The notes under the pieces: generated by a model
Databases searched by the model: none
What the model saw: the letters and a program-made list of their open reading frames with translations, nothing else
Told to the model about the DNA's origin: nothing
In this document: positions 21,857-29,949 of the stretch, piece by piece
Layout of the letters: every line of letters begins with the position of its first letter
How positions within the stretch are numbered: position 1 is the first letter of the stretch
Assembly (NCBI GenBank): GCA_947259095.1
Contig: CAMYLA010000059.1
Location: 1-52,027, forward strand
Origin: an uncultured Acidimicrobiaceae bacterium
Lineage (GTDB): Bacteria > Actinomycetota > Acidimicrobiia > Acidimicrobiales > SZUA-35
Length of the DNA: 52,027 nucleotides
Direction: 5' to 3'
Translations under genes and position numbers: made by a program

Positions 21857-23149
21857 ATGAGGCTGCTCCACACCTCGGATTGGCACGTCGGCAAACGCAT
21901 CCGCGGTCACAGCCGGGCCGACGAGCATCGGGCGGTGCTGGCCGAGATCGTCTCGGTGGCGGCCGAGGAATCGGTCGACCTGATCGTGGTCGCCGGTGAT
22001 CTCTACGAAACCGCGGCCCCCACCCCCGAGAGTGAACTGATCGTCCACCAGGCCCTGCTCGGCCTGGCCGAGATCGCCCCGGTGATGGCCATCGCCGGCA
22101 ACCACGACAACCCCCGAAGGCTCGCTGCGGTCGAGCCGCTGATGTCGCTGGGTCGGATCACCATGGTGGCCGAGCCCCGGCCCCCGGCCGACGGTGGTGC
22201 GCCGACCATCACCACCGGGAGCGGCACCCCGGTTCGGGTTGCCATGTTGCCCTTCGTCTCCCAGCGCTCGATCGTCAGGGCCGATGAGCTGATGGCCAAC
22301 GCCGGCTTCGAGAATGCCCAGAGCTACGCCGATCGTCTGCAGCGGGTCATCGCCGCCCTCTGCGCCGGCTTCGACGCCGACCACGTCAACCTGGTCGTCG
22401 CCCACGCCTTCGTCCACGGTGGCAGCCTCGGTGGGGGAGAGCGCCCGGCCCATCTCGTCGACGAGTACGCCCTGTCGGCGGTCGATTTCCCGGCCACCGC
22501 GTCCTATGTCGCCCTCGGTCACCTCCACCGCCCGCAGCAGATGTTGGGGGCGACCGCCATCCACTACTGCGGGTCGCCACTTCAGCTCGACTTCGGCGAG
22601 CAGGAACAGGCAAAACAGGTCAACGTTGTCGATGTCGAACCGGGCTTGCCGGCCAAGGTCCAGCCGGTTCGGCTGCGGTCCGGTCGTCGGTTGCGAACCG
22701 TGACCGGCACCGTGGCCGAGTTGGCGGCCATCGCCGAGGAAGGTCCGGCCGGAGCCGATGATGGGCCCGGTCGTGCATTCGATGGCGATGCCGATGGTGA
22801 TGCCGATGGCCACGCCCTCGGCTCGGAGGGGACGAGATCGACCGACGAGGAACGCCCGTTCGGCGACGACTGGCTCAGGGTCCGGGTCACCGAGCCGGGT
22901 CGGGCCGGGCTGGCCGAGGAGGTCCGGAGCCTGCTCGGCCCCGGCGTCGTGGATGTCCGGGTCGAACAGCAGCACGTCGCCCGGCCGCGGTCGCGGCGGG
23001 AGGGTCGCAGCCCTCGTCAGCTGTTCGTGGAGTACCTGTCGGAGGTCGGGGTCGGCGATGCCCGGTTGGAGGCCCGCTTCGCCGAGCTGTACGAGGACGC
23101 AGGCCGCCCCGCCGATGATCCGGTCGACGGGACGACAGGGGCCCGATGA
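21857..23149 (+). CDS. sbcD: SbcD/Mre11 family exonuclease subunit
   Basis: A 430-residue metallophosphoesterase nuclease. The five Mre11 motifs are present: SDWHVGK (Asp8, His10), GDLYE (Asp48), GNHDNP (82-86), VVAHAFVHGG and GHLHRPQ. With SbcC it cuts and processes double-strand breaks, hairpins and protein-blocked ends. A disordered acidic insert with the tandem GDADGDADG lies near residue 313, before the C-terminal SbcC-binding part. Its stop codon TGA overlaps the first ATG of the 29-bp repeat chain that leads to sbcC, so translation is coupled onward. Confidence 0.95.
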   Translation: MRLLHTSDWHVGKRIRGHSRADEHRAVLAEIVSVAAEESVDLIVVAGDLYETAAPTPESELIVHQALLGLAEIAPVMAIAGNHDNPRRLAAVEPLMSLGRITMVAEPRPPADGGAPTITTGSGTPVRVAMLPFVSQRSIVRADELMANAGFENAQSYADRLQRVIAALCAGFDADHVNLVVAHAFVHGGSLGGGERPAHLVDEYALSAVDFPATASYVALGHLHRPQQMLGATAIHYCGSPLQLDFGEQEQAKQVNVVDVEPGLPAKVQPVRLRSGRRLRTVTGTVAELAAIAEEGPAGADDGPGRAFDGDADGDADGHALGSEGTRSTDEERPFGDDWLRVRVTEPGRAGLAEEVRSLLGPGVVDVRVEQQHVARPRSRREGRSPRQLFVEYLSEVGVGDARLEARFAELYEDAGRPADDPVDGTTGAR

Positions 23150-23178
23150 GGCTTCGCAGATTCACAGGGGCCCGATGA
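23146..23178 (+). CDS. Mini-ORF 1 (10 codons) between sbcD and sbcC
   Basis: Encodes MRLRRFTGAR. Its ATG overlaps the sbcD stop as ATGA and its TGA overlaps the next ATG. AGGGG lies 4 nt upstream. The peptide is probably a by-product of the repeat; the relevant effect may be ribosome hand-over. Confidence 0.5.
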   Translation: MRLRRFTGAR

Positions 23179-23207
23179 GGCCCCGCAGATTCACAGGGGC
23201 CCGATGA
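23175..23207 (+). CDS. Mini-ORF 2 (10 codons) between sbcD and sbcC
   Basis: Encodes MRPRRFTGAR and is linked on both sides by ATGA overlaps with the same AGGGG site. Confidence 0.5.
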   Translation: MRPRRFTGAR

Positions 23208-23236
23208 GGCCCCGCAGATTCACAGGGGCCCGATGA
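23204..23236 (+). CDS. Mini-ORF 3 (10 codons) between sbcD and sbcC
   Basis: Encodes MRPRRFTGAR again; its TGA overlaps the true sbcC ATG at 23233, so a re-initiating ribosome would pass directly into sbcC. Confidence 0.5.
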   Translation: MRPRRFTGAR

Positions 23237-25662
23237 GGCCCCGCAGTCTGGAGATCGAGGGGTTCTCGACGTTCCGACAGCGGACCCGCCTCGACTTCGA
23301 CGGCCTGGATCTGGTGGCCTTCACCGGCGCCACCGGTGCTGGCAAGTCGACCCTGATCGACGCCATCACCTTTGCCCTCTACGGTTCGGTGGCCCGCTAC
23401 GACAATGCCAACCGGGTGGCCCCGGTCATCCACCAGCTCTCGAACCAGGCCAGGGTCCGGCTCGACTTCGAAGCCGGCGGGCGCACCTACATCGCCACCC
23501 GGGTGGTCCGTCGCATCAACAGCAAGGGCGGCGATGGTGATGCCGCATCGACCAGGGAGGCCCGGTTGGAGCTGGTCGACCCGGTCGATCCCGCGGCCGA
23601 GACCACCGTGCTGGCCGGCGACGTGAAGAGCCTCAACACCGCCGTCGAGGAGATCCTGGGGCTGGACTTCCGCCAGTTCACCAGGACGATCGTGCTTCCC
23701 CAGGGCGACTTCGCCGCCTTCCTCCGTGACGAGCCGTCGAACCGCGACAAGCTGCTGCAGCGGCTGCTCGACATCGGGATCTACGAGCGCATGGGCCAGC
23801 TGGCGAGGAGCCAGGCCAAGAAGTCGGCCAACCAGGCCGAAGCCCTGATCCAGCACCAGCAACAGTTGAAGCCGCTGTCGGATGAGGAGTTCGAGCGGCT
23901 GGTGGACCGGGTCGAGACATTGGAACACCTCCGATCGGACATCGAGGCGAGCCTGGCCGAGCTGGCCGCACTCGACGCCAGGCTCGACCCGCTGCGCCGG
24001 GAGGTGCAGGCCATCGATCAGGCGGTGGCCCGGTTGGCTTCGATCGAGATCCCAGACGACCTGGCCGAGCTCGATCGTGAGCTCACCGACGCCGATCGGG
24101 CTCGCCAGGCCGTGGAGGGCGAGCTGGTCGCGGCCAGGGCGGCCAGAGACGATGCGATGGCGGCCCGGGACGCCCTGCCGGACAAGGGAGCGCTGGTCCG
24201 TGCCCAGTCGCTCCGTGAGCAGCTGGCCGAGGCGGCCGAAAGGCTCGACGACCAGCGCAAGCTCGCCACCGACGCCGAGGAACTGGCCCGCCGCCTGGCC
24301 GTCGAGCAGGATGCGCTCGACACCGCCCTGCGGGAGGCCGAGGCCGCCCTCCGCACCGCACGGCTGGCCGCCGATGCCGCCGACTGGACCGCAGCCCTGG
24401 TCACCGGCGAGCCGTGCCCGGTCTGCCACCGCCGGGTCGAGGCGATCCCCGACCACGATGCGGCCAAGGAAATGGAAGCGGCGGCCGAAGCCCACGATCG
24501 GCTGGGCCGGGAGTCCCGGTCGGTGGCCAGCCGGCTGGCCAAGGCGAGCGCCACCGCCCAGTCGGCGGCCGAGGAGATCGAGCGGCAGACCGAGCGGATC
24601 GATCTGCTGCAACTGGCGTTGTCGACCCATGACGGCCCGACCGACCCGGACACCCTGGCCGGCCAACTCGATGCGGTCGACGCCGCCGAGGGGTTGTACC
24701 GCTCGGCGGCGGCGGCGGTCGGTGCACTCGAGACCCGCCTCCAGGAGGCGGTCGACATCGAATCCGGGCTCCGGGCGGCACTGCGGACGATCCAGACCGA
24801 CCTGTCGGTGCTGCGGGACTCGGTGGCCGACCTCGAACCCCCGGCCCTCGGCCACCGGTCGCTGTCGGACGTTTTTGGCCTGCTGGCCCGATGGGCCGAG
24901 GAGCGGGCAACGGTCCTGGGCGAGACGCGGACCGGCCTTGCCGAGGAGGGCAAGCAGGTGGCAAACAAACGTGGTGACCTGCTGGCCGAGCTCAACCGGC
25001 TGGCCGAGAGCAACCGTCTCGGTGGCGAGCCGCTGGAGCTGGCCACCACCGCAACCGAGGCCCTGGCCGACGCCAAAGCGGCCAGGGCCACCGCCGAGCA
25101 GCGTCGCACCGACCACGAGCGGACCGAGGCCCGGATCGCCGAGCTCGAGGCGGAGCGGATCCTCAACGAGGCCCTGGGTCGACATCTGCGGTCCGGCGGG
25201 TTCGGCAGCTGGCTGCTCACCGAGGCACTGGACAACATCGTGGCCAAGGCCACGGTCTGGTTGCTCCAGCTGTCGAACAACCAGTACTCGCTTCTCGCCG
25301 GCGACAGGCACTTCGCCATCATCGATCACAACAACGCCAATGAGAGCCGCGACGTGCGGACCCTCTCCGGCGGCGAGACCTTCCTGGCGTCGCTGGCCCT
25401 GGCCCTGGCGCTGGCCGATTCGATCGCCGAGTTGGCGCCGGTCGACGCTCCCCGCCTCGAGTCGATGTTTCTCGACGAAGGGTTCGGCACCCTCGATCCC
25501 GGCACCCTCGACGTGGTGGCGGGGGCCATCGAGGAATTGGCGTCGACCGGCCGGATGATCGGCATCGTCACCCACGTCAACGATCTGGCGGAGCGGATGC
25601 CGGCCCGGTTCGAGATCACAAAAGGCCCGTCGACGTCGACGGTCGAGCTGGTTGAGGCATGA
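23233..25662 (+). CDS. sbcC: SbcC/Rad50 family SMC-like ATPase
   Basis: An 809-residue ATPase with a split nucleotide-binding domain. Walker A GATGAGKST is at 32-40, coiled coils span roughly 180-380 and 410-660, and the zinc hook CPVC is at 395-398. The ABC signature LSGGE is at 711-715 and Walker B FLDEGF at 746-751. With SbcD it forms the bacterial Mre11-Rad50 complex for processing DNA ends. The start at 23233 is the last of four repeated ATGs and the only one in frame. The stop overlaps the next ATG (25659) as ATGA. The length is on the short side for SbcC because the coiled coils are short. Confidence 0.96.
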   Translation: MRPRSLEIEGFSTFRQRTRLDFDGLDLVAFTGATGAGKSTLIDAITFALYGSVARYDNANRVAPVIHQLSNQARVRLDFEAGGRTYIATRVVRRINSKGGDGDAASTREARLELVDPVDPAAETTVLAGDVKSLNTAVEEILGLDFRQFTRTIVLPQGDFAAFLRDEPSNRDKLLQRLLDIGIYERMGQLARSQAKKSANQAEALIQHQQQLKPLSDEEFERLVDRVETLEHLRSDIEASLAELAALDARLDPLRREVQAIDQAVARLASIEIPDDLAELDRELTDADRARQAVEGELVAARAARDDAMAARDALPDKGALVRAQSLREQLAEAAERLDDQRKLATDAEELARRLAVEQDALDTALREAEAALRTARLAADAADWTAALVTGEPCPVCHRRVEAIPDHDAAKEMEAAAEAHDRLGRESRSVASRLAKASATAQSAAEEIERQTERIDLLQLALSTHDGPTDPDTLAGQLDAVDAAEGLYRSAAAAVGALETRLQEAVDIESGLRAALRTIQTDLSVLRDSVADLEPPALGHRSLSDVFGLLARWAEERATVLGETRTGLAEEGKQVANKRGDLLAELNRLAESNRLGGEPLELATTATEALADAKAARATAEQRRTDHERTEARIAELEAERILNEALGRHLRSGGFGSWLLTEALDNIVAKATVWLLQLSNNQYSLLAGDRHFAIIDHNNANESRDVRTLSGGETFLASLALALALADSIAELAPVDAPRLESMFLDEGFGTLDPGTLDVVAGAIEELASTGRMIGIVTHVNDLAERMPARFEITKGPSTSTVELVEA

Positions 25663-25664
25663 CC

Positions 25665-26577
25665 ATGCGCTATGCGGTCGACACCTGGGCCCCGGATTAC
25701 GGAACGAGCCGGGAGCAGCAGCTTCGGGAGGCGTCGCGTCCCCGCCGACGAGTGGCAGCCGATCCAACCCGACCGGACGACCACCGCCCCCGACACCATC
25801 ACCTTCGTCGACGGAGTTCGCCGCATCGATGCCCGGATCTGGATCGGCGGCGCCGGTTCGGCCGACCAGCCGGGCGTGTGTGCCAGCGTGGCCGCCGGTG
25901 CGGTCCGCTGCTCACGGGGTTCGGCCTCGATCGAAGTAGTCGTCGTCGAGCGGGCGCTGTTCACCTCGGCCCAGAACGCCGAGGCTCTGGACCTCGGGAC
26001 GACCGGTCGCTACCAGCTGCGGCCGCTACCGGTGGCCACCGACGAGGCCCTGTACCTGGCGGTCCACAATCATATGTCCAAGATCGAGGAAGAGCTGTCT
26101 GACGAACTGGACGAGCCGGGTCTGGTCGTGTTCGACGGGCCGCTCGGCGTGAGAAACGGGGTCAACGCCGCCGGCTACATCAAATCTCAGCATGTGCAGT
26201 ACCTGGAGGATGAGGCCCAGCAGGCGGTCATCGCCCGGCTGGAACCCGGCCACCGGACCCCGCTGTTCCACATCGGCGGCGAGTTGCCGAACTGGTCGTG
26301 GTACATGCGGTTGCCGGGGCCTGTCAGCCACTCGATGAGCGGGGTGGTCCGCGTCGAGCTGCCCGGCCTGGCCGACGTCGCCTCGGCCGCGATCCGGGCC
26401 GACGAGATCACCGCCGCCCTGCCCCGGTTCGCCAGCGAGGCCCACAAGGACGCCCGCTCACCCCAGAACCTGTATCCGATCGCCGGTCTGGAGCGGGAGT
26501 TGCGGCGCCGCCTCGGCGACGCCACCCTGCTGGATCGGGCCCTGCGCCGTCACGCCGCCGCCTCTGCGGTGCGCTAG
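25665..26577 (+). pseudogene. nurA: NurA-domain DNA end-resection nuclease with a 5' frame disruption
   Basis: The catalytic part is intact in one frame from 25738 onward (VPADEWQPIQP), with Asp47 in FVDGVRR and Asp155 in VVFDGPLG (numbered from the ATG at 25672), then GYIKSQHVQYL, WSWYMRLPG and the conserved PQNLYPIAGLERELRRRLGD. The conserved N-terminus (MRYAVDTWAPDYGTS, ATG at 25665) is in the preceding frame and breaks off near 25737. An ATG at 25672 gives an uninterrupted 301-residue ORF with a different first 22 residues, so a functional protein is still possible. NurA is a 5'-3' resection nuclease that works with HerA. It follows sbcC directly, completing a HerA-SbcD-SbcC-NurA operon. 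I call it a broken or remodelled gene. Confidence 0.75.
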
Positions 26578-26590
26578 TCTCGAAGGCGAG

Positions 26591-27817
26591 ATGGCATCGT
26601 CGAGGCCCGGTCGGGCAGCACATCGATTTCGAGCGGCGGCGGTCTGCACGCCCGGGCTGGAGCCGGTTTGTGCCGACGAACTGCGAGCGCTGGGGTGCAG
26701 GCCGAAACGGGCCGGGCCGGGGTTGCTGGAGTTCGGTGCCACCGCTCGGCAGCTCTACAGCGCCAACGTCTGGTTGAGGACTGCGAGCAGGGTCATCGTC
26801 CGCATCGCCACCTTTCGAGCCACCGACTTCGCCCACCTCCAGGAACATGGGGCCAAGGTCGACTGGAAGCAGTGGGTCCCCGAGGGGTACGCGCCACGGT
26901 TCAGGATCTCGAGCAACAACTCGAAGCTCTATCACACCAAGGCCATCGCCCAACGGTTGCACCAGATCGGGCTGCCACCGTCGATCGGGGAACCGGAACA
27001 ACTGTTCATCGTCCGCATCGAACGCAACACCGTCACCATCTCGGTCGATTCCTCCGGCCCGGCGCTCCACAAGCGGCCGTGGCGGACCGAATTGGGGGAG
27101 GCGCCACTGCGAACCACCATGGCCGCGGCCGTGGTGCTGCTGTCGGGATGGGACACCGAGACGCCACTTGTCGACCCGTTCTGCGGCTCGGGGGTGGTCG
27201 GCATCGAGGCCGCGTTGCTCGCCGGCCGGATGCCGCCCGGCGGCGAGCGGGAGTTCGCCTTCCACCGTTGGCCGGTGTTCGAACCCGGGTCGTGGGCCAG
27301 CGTGATCGGCGGTATCGAGGCCGCCGCGGAGCGAGCCGGTGGCGATCCCGGTGCCGGCCCGACGAGGCTCATCCGGCTCTCCGATCGGGATCGGGAGGTG
27401 GTGGCGATGGCCGAGCGCAATGCCGAGCGGGCCGGCGTGGCCGACCGGATCGAGTTCGATGCCAGGGTGGTGTCGCACCTCAAGGGATCGGCCGGGCCGG
27501 GCATGGTCATCACCAATCCCCCCTACGGCAAACGTCTCGGCCGCCGGGAGCTGTCGGGTCTCTACGGTCGGCTGGGGGCGGTGACCCGCCAGCGCCTGCC
27601 GGGCTTTGGCCTGACCGTGTTGACCTCCGACGCCAAGCTGGCCAGGGCGGCCGACGATCGGCTTCGCTCCGCAGCCCGCTTCCGCCACGGTGGCCTCGCG
27701 GTGGAGGTGTTCCAACGCCCGCCGATTGCCGACGGCGCCGAGGTGGAAACCGGGGTGGCGTCCTCACAGGGGTCGGACACCGCAGCCGGCTCCGCAACCG
27801 GTCCGGCGGCTCGGTGA
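26591..27817 (+). CDS. THUMP-domain class I SAM-dependent RNA methyltransferase
   Basis: A 408-residue protein. An N-terminal THUMP-type region (TPGLEPVCADELRALG, KLYHTKAIAQRLHQIG) is followed by a Rossmann methyltransferase domain with PFCGSGVVGIEAALLAG as SAM-binding motif and NPPYGKRLG as the catalytic NPPY motif used for base N-methylation. The closest known group is the RlmL N-domain/YcbY type that makes N2-methylguanosine in 23S rRNA; tRNA targets are also possible. GAAGG lies about 5 nt before the ATG and the nurA stop lies 13 bp upstream, so it may be co-transcribed with the resection operon. Confidence 0.9.
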   Translation: MASSRPGRAAHRFRAAAVCTPGLEPVCADELRALGCRPKRAGPGLLEFGATARQLYSANVWLRTASRVIVRIATFRATDFAHLQEHGAKVDWKQWVPEGYAPRFRISSNNSKLYHTKAIAQRLHQIGLPPSIGEPEQLFIVRIERNTVTISVDSSGPALHKRPWRTELGEAPLRTTMAAAVVLLSGWDTETPLVDPFCGSGVVGIEAALLAGRMPPGGEREFAFHRWPVFEPGSWASVIGGIEAAAERAGGDPGAGPTRLIRLSDRDREVVAMAERNAERAGVADRIEFDARVVSHLKGSAGPGMVITNPPYGKRLGRRELSGLYGRLGAVTRQRLPGFGLTVLTSDAKLARAADDRLRSAARFRHGGLAVEVFQRPPIADGAEVETGVASSQGSDTAAGSATGPAAR

Positions 27818-27894
27818 CCGCGGCCGGGTGCCGGTGGCCGCCGAGCGGGTCTCGGGGTCGCCACGAATCTGATGACATTCGGGGTCGGAGAACC

Positions 27895-27900
27895 TAGCGT
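27895..27900 (+). promoter_or_regulatory. -10 box (TAGCGT), leaderless type
   Basis: Ends 8 nt before the ATG at 27909. Confidence 0.45.
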
Positions 27901-27908
27901 CGAGTTCC

Positions 27909-28721
27909 ATGACCGACTTTGTCGAGTGTGTCGCCGCCGAGTCCCAACACTTTCGACAGGCCATCGAGGCCATCGTCGCCATCGGCGGCGACCACGCACT
28001 GACCACGGTCGAGGTACCGTCCTGTCCCGGTTGGACCGCTGCCGATCTGACCTGGCACCTGGCAGAGGTCCAGTACTTCTGGGCCTCGATCGTCGAGGGC
28101 AACCTGGCCCATCCCAGTGCGGTCGATGAGCTGGTCAGACCGGTGGACGGGGAGTTGGCGGCCTTGGCGGGCGCCCAGGCCGCCCGCCTCGTCGATCAGC
28201 TGGCGAGGCATGCGGCATGGGAGCCGTGCTGGAGCTGGTACCCCCGGGGCAACACCGTTGGCTGGGTTCGACGGCGCCAGGCCCACGAGGCGCTGATCCA
28301 CCGGATCGACGCCGAGTTGGCGCTGCAGGCGGTGGCCGGCAGCGGCCGGTCGGCAATCGACGAGGAACTGGCGGCCGATGGGGTGGACGAGATGCTGGGG
28401 GTCATGCTCGACGTGTCGGAGCGGCCAGAATGGGCCCGCTTCGAACCGGATGGCCGCACCGTCGGCATCGAGGTCCCGGGCCGGTCCTGGTTGGTGCGGC
28501 TGGGTCGGCTGACCGGCGACGACCCCGAGTACGGCCCCCAGGACTCCTCGGCGCTCGAGATGCTGGACGACGGCGGTGGGCTCGAACCGGACTCGGTGAT
28601 TCGCGGGCCGGCATCGGAGATCGACCTCTGGCTGTGGCGTCGGGAGGACCTGTCGATGGCATCGATCGACGGTGATCGGGCGGCAGCCGAGCGGGTCAGG
28701 GAGATGGCGAACATCGATTGA
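27909..28721 (+). CDS. Maleylpyruvate isomerase-family mycothiol-dependent enzyme (DinB-like fold)
   Basis: A 270-residue protein with the four-helix DinB-like N-terminal domain of the actinobacterial mycothiol-dependent isomerase group: CPGWTAADLTWHLAEVQYFW near residues 37-57 (first metal-ligand His), the EALIHRIDAELA helix (second His) and a C-terminal sterol-carrier-like domain (VIRGPASEIDLWLWRR). Members bind a divalent metal and often use mycothiol as cofactor. The exact reaction is not predictable; most genes so named are not maleylpyruvate isomerases. It stands alone, convergent with the META lipoprotein gene. Confidence 0.88.
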   Translation: MTDFVECVAAESQHFRQAIEAIVAIGGDHALTTVEVPSCPGWTAADLTWHLAEVQYFWASIVEGNLAHPSAVDELVRPVDGELAALAGAQAARLVDQLARHAAWEPCWSWYPRGNTVGWVRRRQAHEALIHRIDAELALQAVAGSGRSAIDEELAADGVDEMLGVMLDVSERPEWARFEPDGRTVGIEVPGRSWLVRLGRLTGDDPEYGPQDSSALEMLDDGGGLEPDSVIRGPASEIDLWLWRREDLSMASIDGDRAAAERVREMANID

Positions 28722-28780
28722 TGGCAGGTCCGTTGTTCAGCGGGTCGGGTCGGGGCGGCTCGTCGATACGGTCGGCTCGT

Positions 28781-29284
28781 TCAACGGGTCAGAGCGACCG
28801 ACGTGCCAGACGGACCATCGAGCCGGAAGCCGTCAGCGGTCTCGGCCCACGACGTCACCCCGGCCAGTGCGGTCAGGATCGCCTCCTCCTGGAAGCCGAG
28901 GCCGCCGCAGTCCTGGTTGGTGCCGCCGGGCACGGTGATCGAGGCCGTGCCGTCCTCGGCCAGGGTGAAGGAACCGAAGTAGGTATTGCAGCCCGGCTTG
29001 ACCTGCAGTCCACCGAAGACCGTTTCGAACTTGATCGTCGCCACCGTTTCCAAGGGCACCAGTCGCCCGTCCATTGTCACACCGTCAAGGAAGAAATCGC
29101 CTTCGAACCGGGCGTCGGCCACCCGGGGACCGGTTCCGCTCGCCGTTGGGTCTGTCGGTTCCGCCGACGACCCGCAGGCGGCTCCCAGCAGGAGTGCGGC
29201 CATCGCCGCCGGCAGCAGCCGGCTCCACCCCAAGAGCAGCGCGGTAGCCGATCGCGTCTGCGATGTCGAGCGCACCGTTGGCAC
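28781..29284 (-). CDS. META-domain lipoprotein (HslJ-like)
   Basis: A 167-residue protein starting at the GTG at 29284. The first 36 residues form a lipoprotein signal ending in the lipobox LGAAC. The mature part fits the META/HslJ fold (KFETVFGGLQVKPGCNTYFGSF, a Cys-containing second strand GGTNQDCGG, and LGFQEEAILTAL). Such proteins sit on the outer face of the membrane and are linked to stress or antibiotic tolerance in some bacteria; no function can be assigned here. A TAGCGT -10 box lies 6 nt before the GTG. Confidence 0.85.
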   Translation of the reverse strand: MPTVRSTSQTRSATALLLGWSRLLPAAMAALLLGAACGSSAEPTDPTASGTGPRVADARFEGDFFLDGVTMDGRLVPLETVATIKFETVFGGLQVKPGCNTYFGSFTLAEDGTASITVPGGTNQDCGGLGFQEEAILTALAGVTSWAETADGFRLDGPSGTSVALTR

Positions 29285-29290
29285 GGGGGC

Positions 29291-29296
29291 ACGCTA
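29291..29296 (-). promoter_or_regulatory. -10 box (TAGCGT), leaderless type
   Basis: Ends 6 nt before the GTG start at 29284 on the minus strand. Confidence 0.55.
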
Positions 29297-29373
29297 CCAG
29301 TGGTCGGTGAACTCGCACCGTTGATGGGCCAATGCGTTGATATTCGCCGCGGGCTCGGGCAGGCTCGTTGGCA

Positions 29374-29934
29374 GTGAAACCGCTGGACGCCATCTCGATC
29401 TCCCTGCCGCCGTGGCTACCGGCCGTCGACGGGCTGTTCGACCCTCGTCCAACGGTCGAGGATCGCATGGCCCTGGTGCTGGAGCTGGTGGCCCACAACA
29501 TCGAGGATGGGGGAGGGCCGTTCGCCGCTGCGGTGTTCGACGCCGACGGTCGGCTCGTCGCCCCCGGGGTGAACCGGGTGGTGCCGGCCTCGGCGTCGAT
29601 CGCCCATGCCGAGATCGTGGCCATCGCCGCCGCCGGGCAACGGCTGGGAACCTGGAACCTGGCCGGCCGGGGAGCCCATCAACTGGTGACCTCGGCCGAG
29701 CCCTGCGCCATGTGTCTCGGGGCGGTGCCGTGGTCCGGGGCGACGAGCCTCGTCACCGGGGCCCGAGATGCCGACGCCAGGGCGGTCGGGTTCGACGAGG
29801 GCGACAAGCCCGATGGCTGGGAGCGGCTGCTGGCGGCCCGCGGCATCGAGGTCATCCGCGATGTCGGCCGGGCCCGGGCCACCGAGCTGTTGCAGCACTA
29901 CCTGCGAACGGGAGGCGAGATCTACAATGGATGA
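29374..29934 (+). CDS. CDA-fold nucleobase deaminase, guanine deaminase-like
   Basis: About 186 residues. The zinc site of the cytidine/guanine deaminase fold is complete: HAEIVAI (His and the proton-shuttling Glu) and SAEPCAMCLGAVPW (two Cys). LGTWNL between the motifs resembles GuaD-type proteins. The reaction would be guanine to xanthine plus ammonia. This fits the next two genes, which encode a xanthine-dehydrogenase-type enzyme. The start is uncertain: the GTG at 29374 is used because the TTG at 29368 adds only two residues and neither has a clear ribosome site. The next gene begins 15 bp after its stop. Confidence 0.8.
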   Translation: MKPLDAISISLPPWLPAVDGLFDPRPTVEDRMALVLELVAHNIEDGGGPFAAAVFDADGRLVAPGVNRVVPASASIAHAEIVAIAAAGQRLGTWNLAGRGAHQLVTSAEPCAMCLGAVPWSGATSLVTGARDADARAVGFDEGDKPDGWERLLAARGIEVIRDVGRARATELLQHYLRTGGEIYNG

Positions 29935-29949
29935 CGGCCGGGTGCGCCG

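Larger units (their letters stand above)
23135..23246 (+). repeat. 29-bp tandem repeats at the sbcD-sbcC junction carrying repeated starts
   Basis: Three full 29-bp units begin at 23146, 23175 and 23204, with a partial copy (11 nt) before and 14 nt after, inside sbcC. The first unit differs at two bases (CTTCGC for CCCCGC). Every unit carries AGGGG, then four nt, then ATGAGG, so the ribosome site and start codon of sbcC are repeated four times. Because 29 is not a multiple of 3, successive ATGs are in different frames. Confidence 0.97.

Noticed and set aside
23146..23232. Possible CRISPR repeats
   Set aside because: The 29-bp units are directly adjacent with no spacers and each contains a start codon; they are a simple tandem duplication.
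23191..25767. Minus-strand open frame of about 858 codons
   Set aside because: Antisense to sbcC, whose Walker, zinc-hook and signature motifs are clear; the antisense product is low-complexity and Gly/Arg/Gln-rich.
28722..28780. Terminator between two convergent genes
   Set aside because: No stem with a T-run could be found in this gap.
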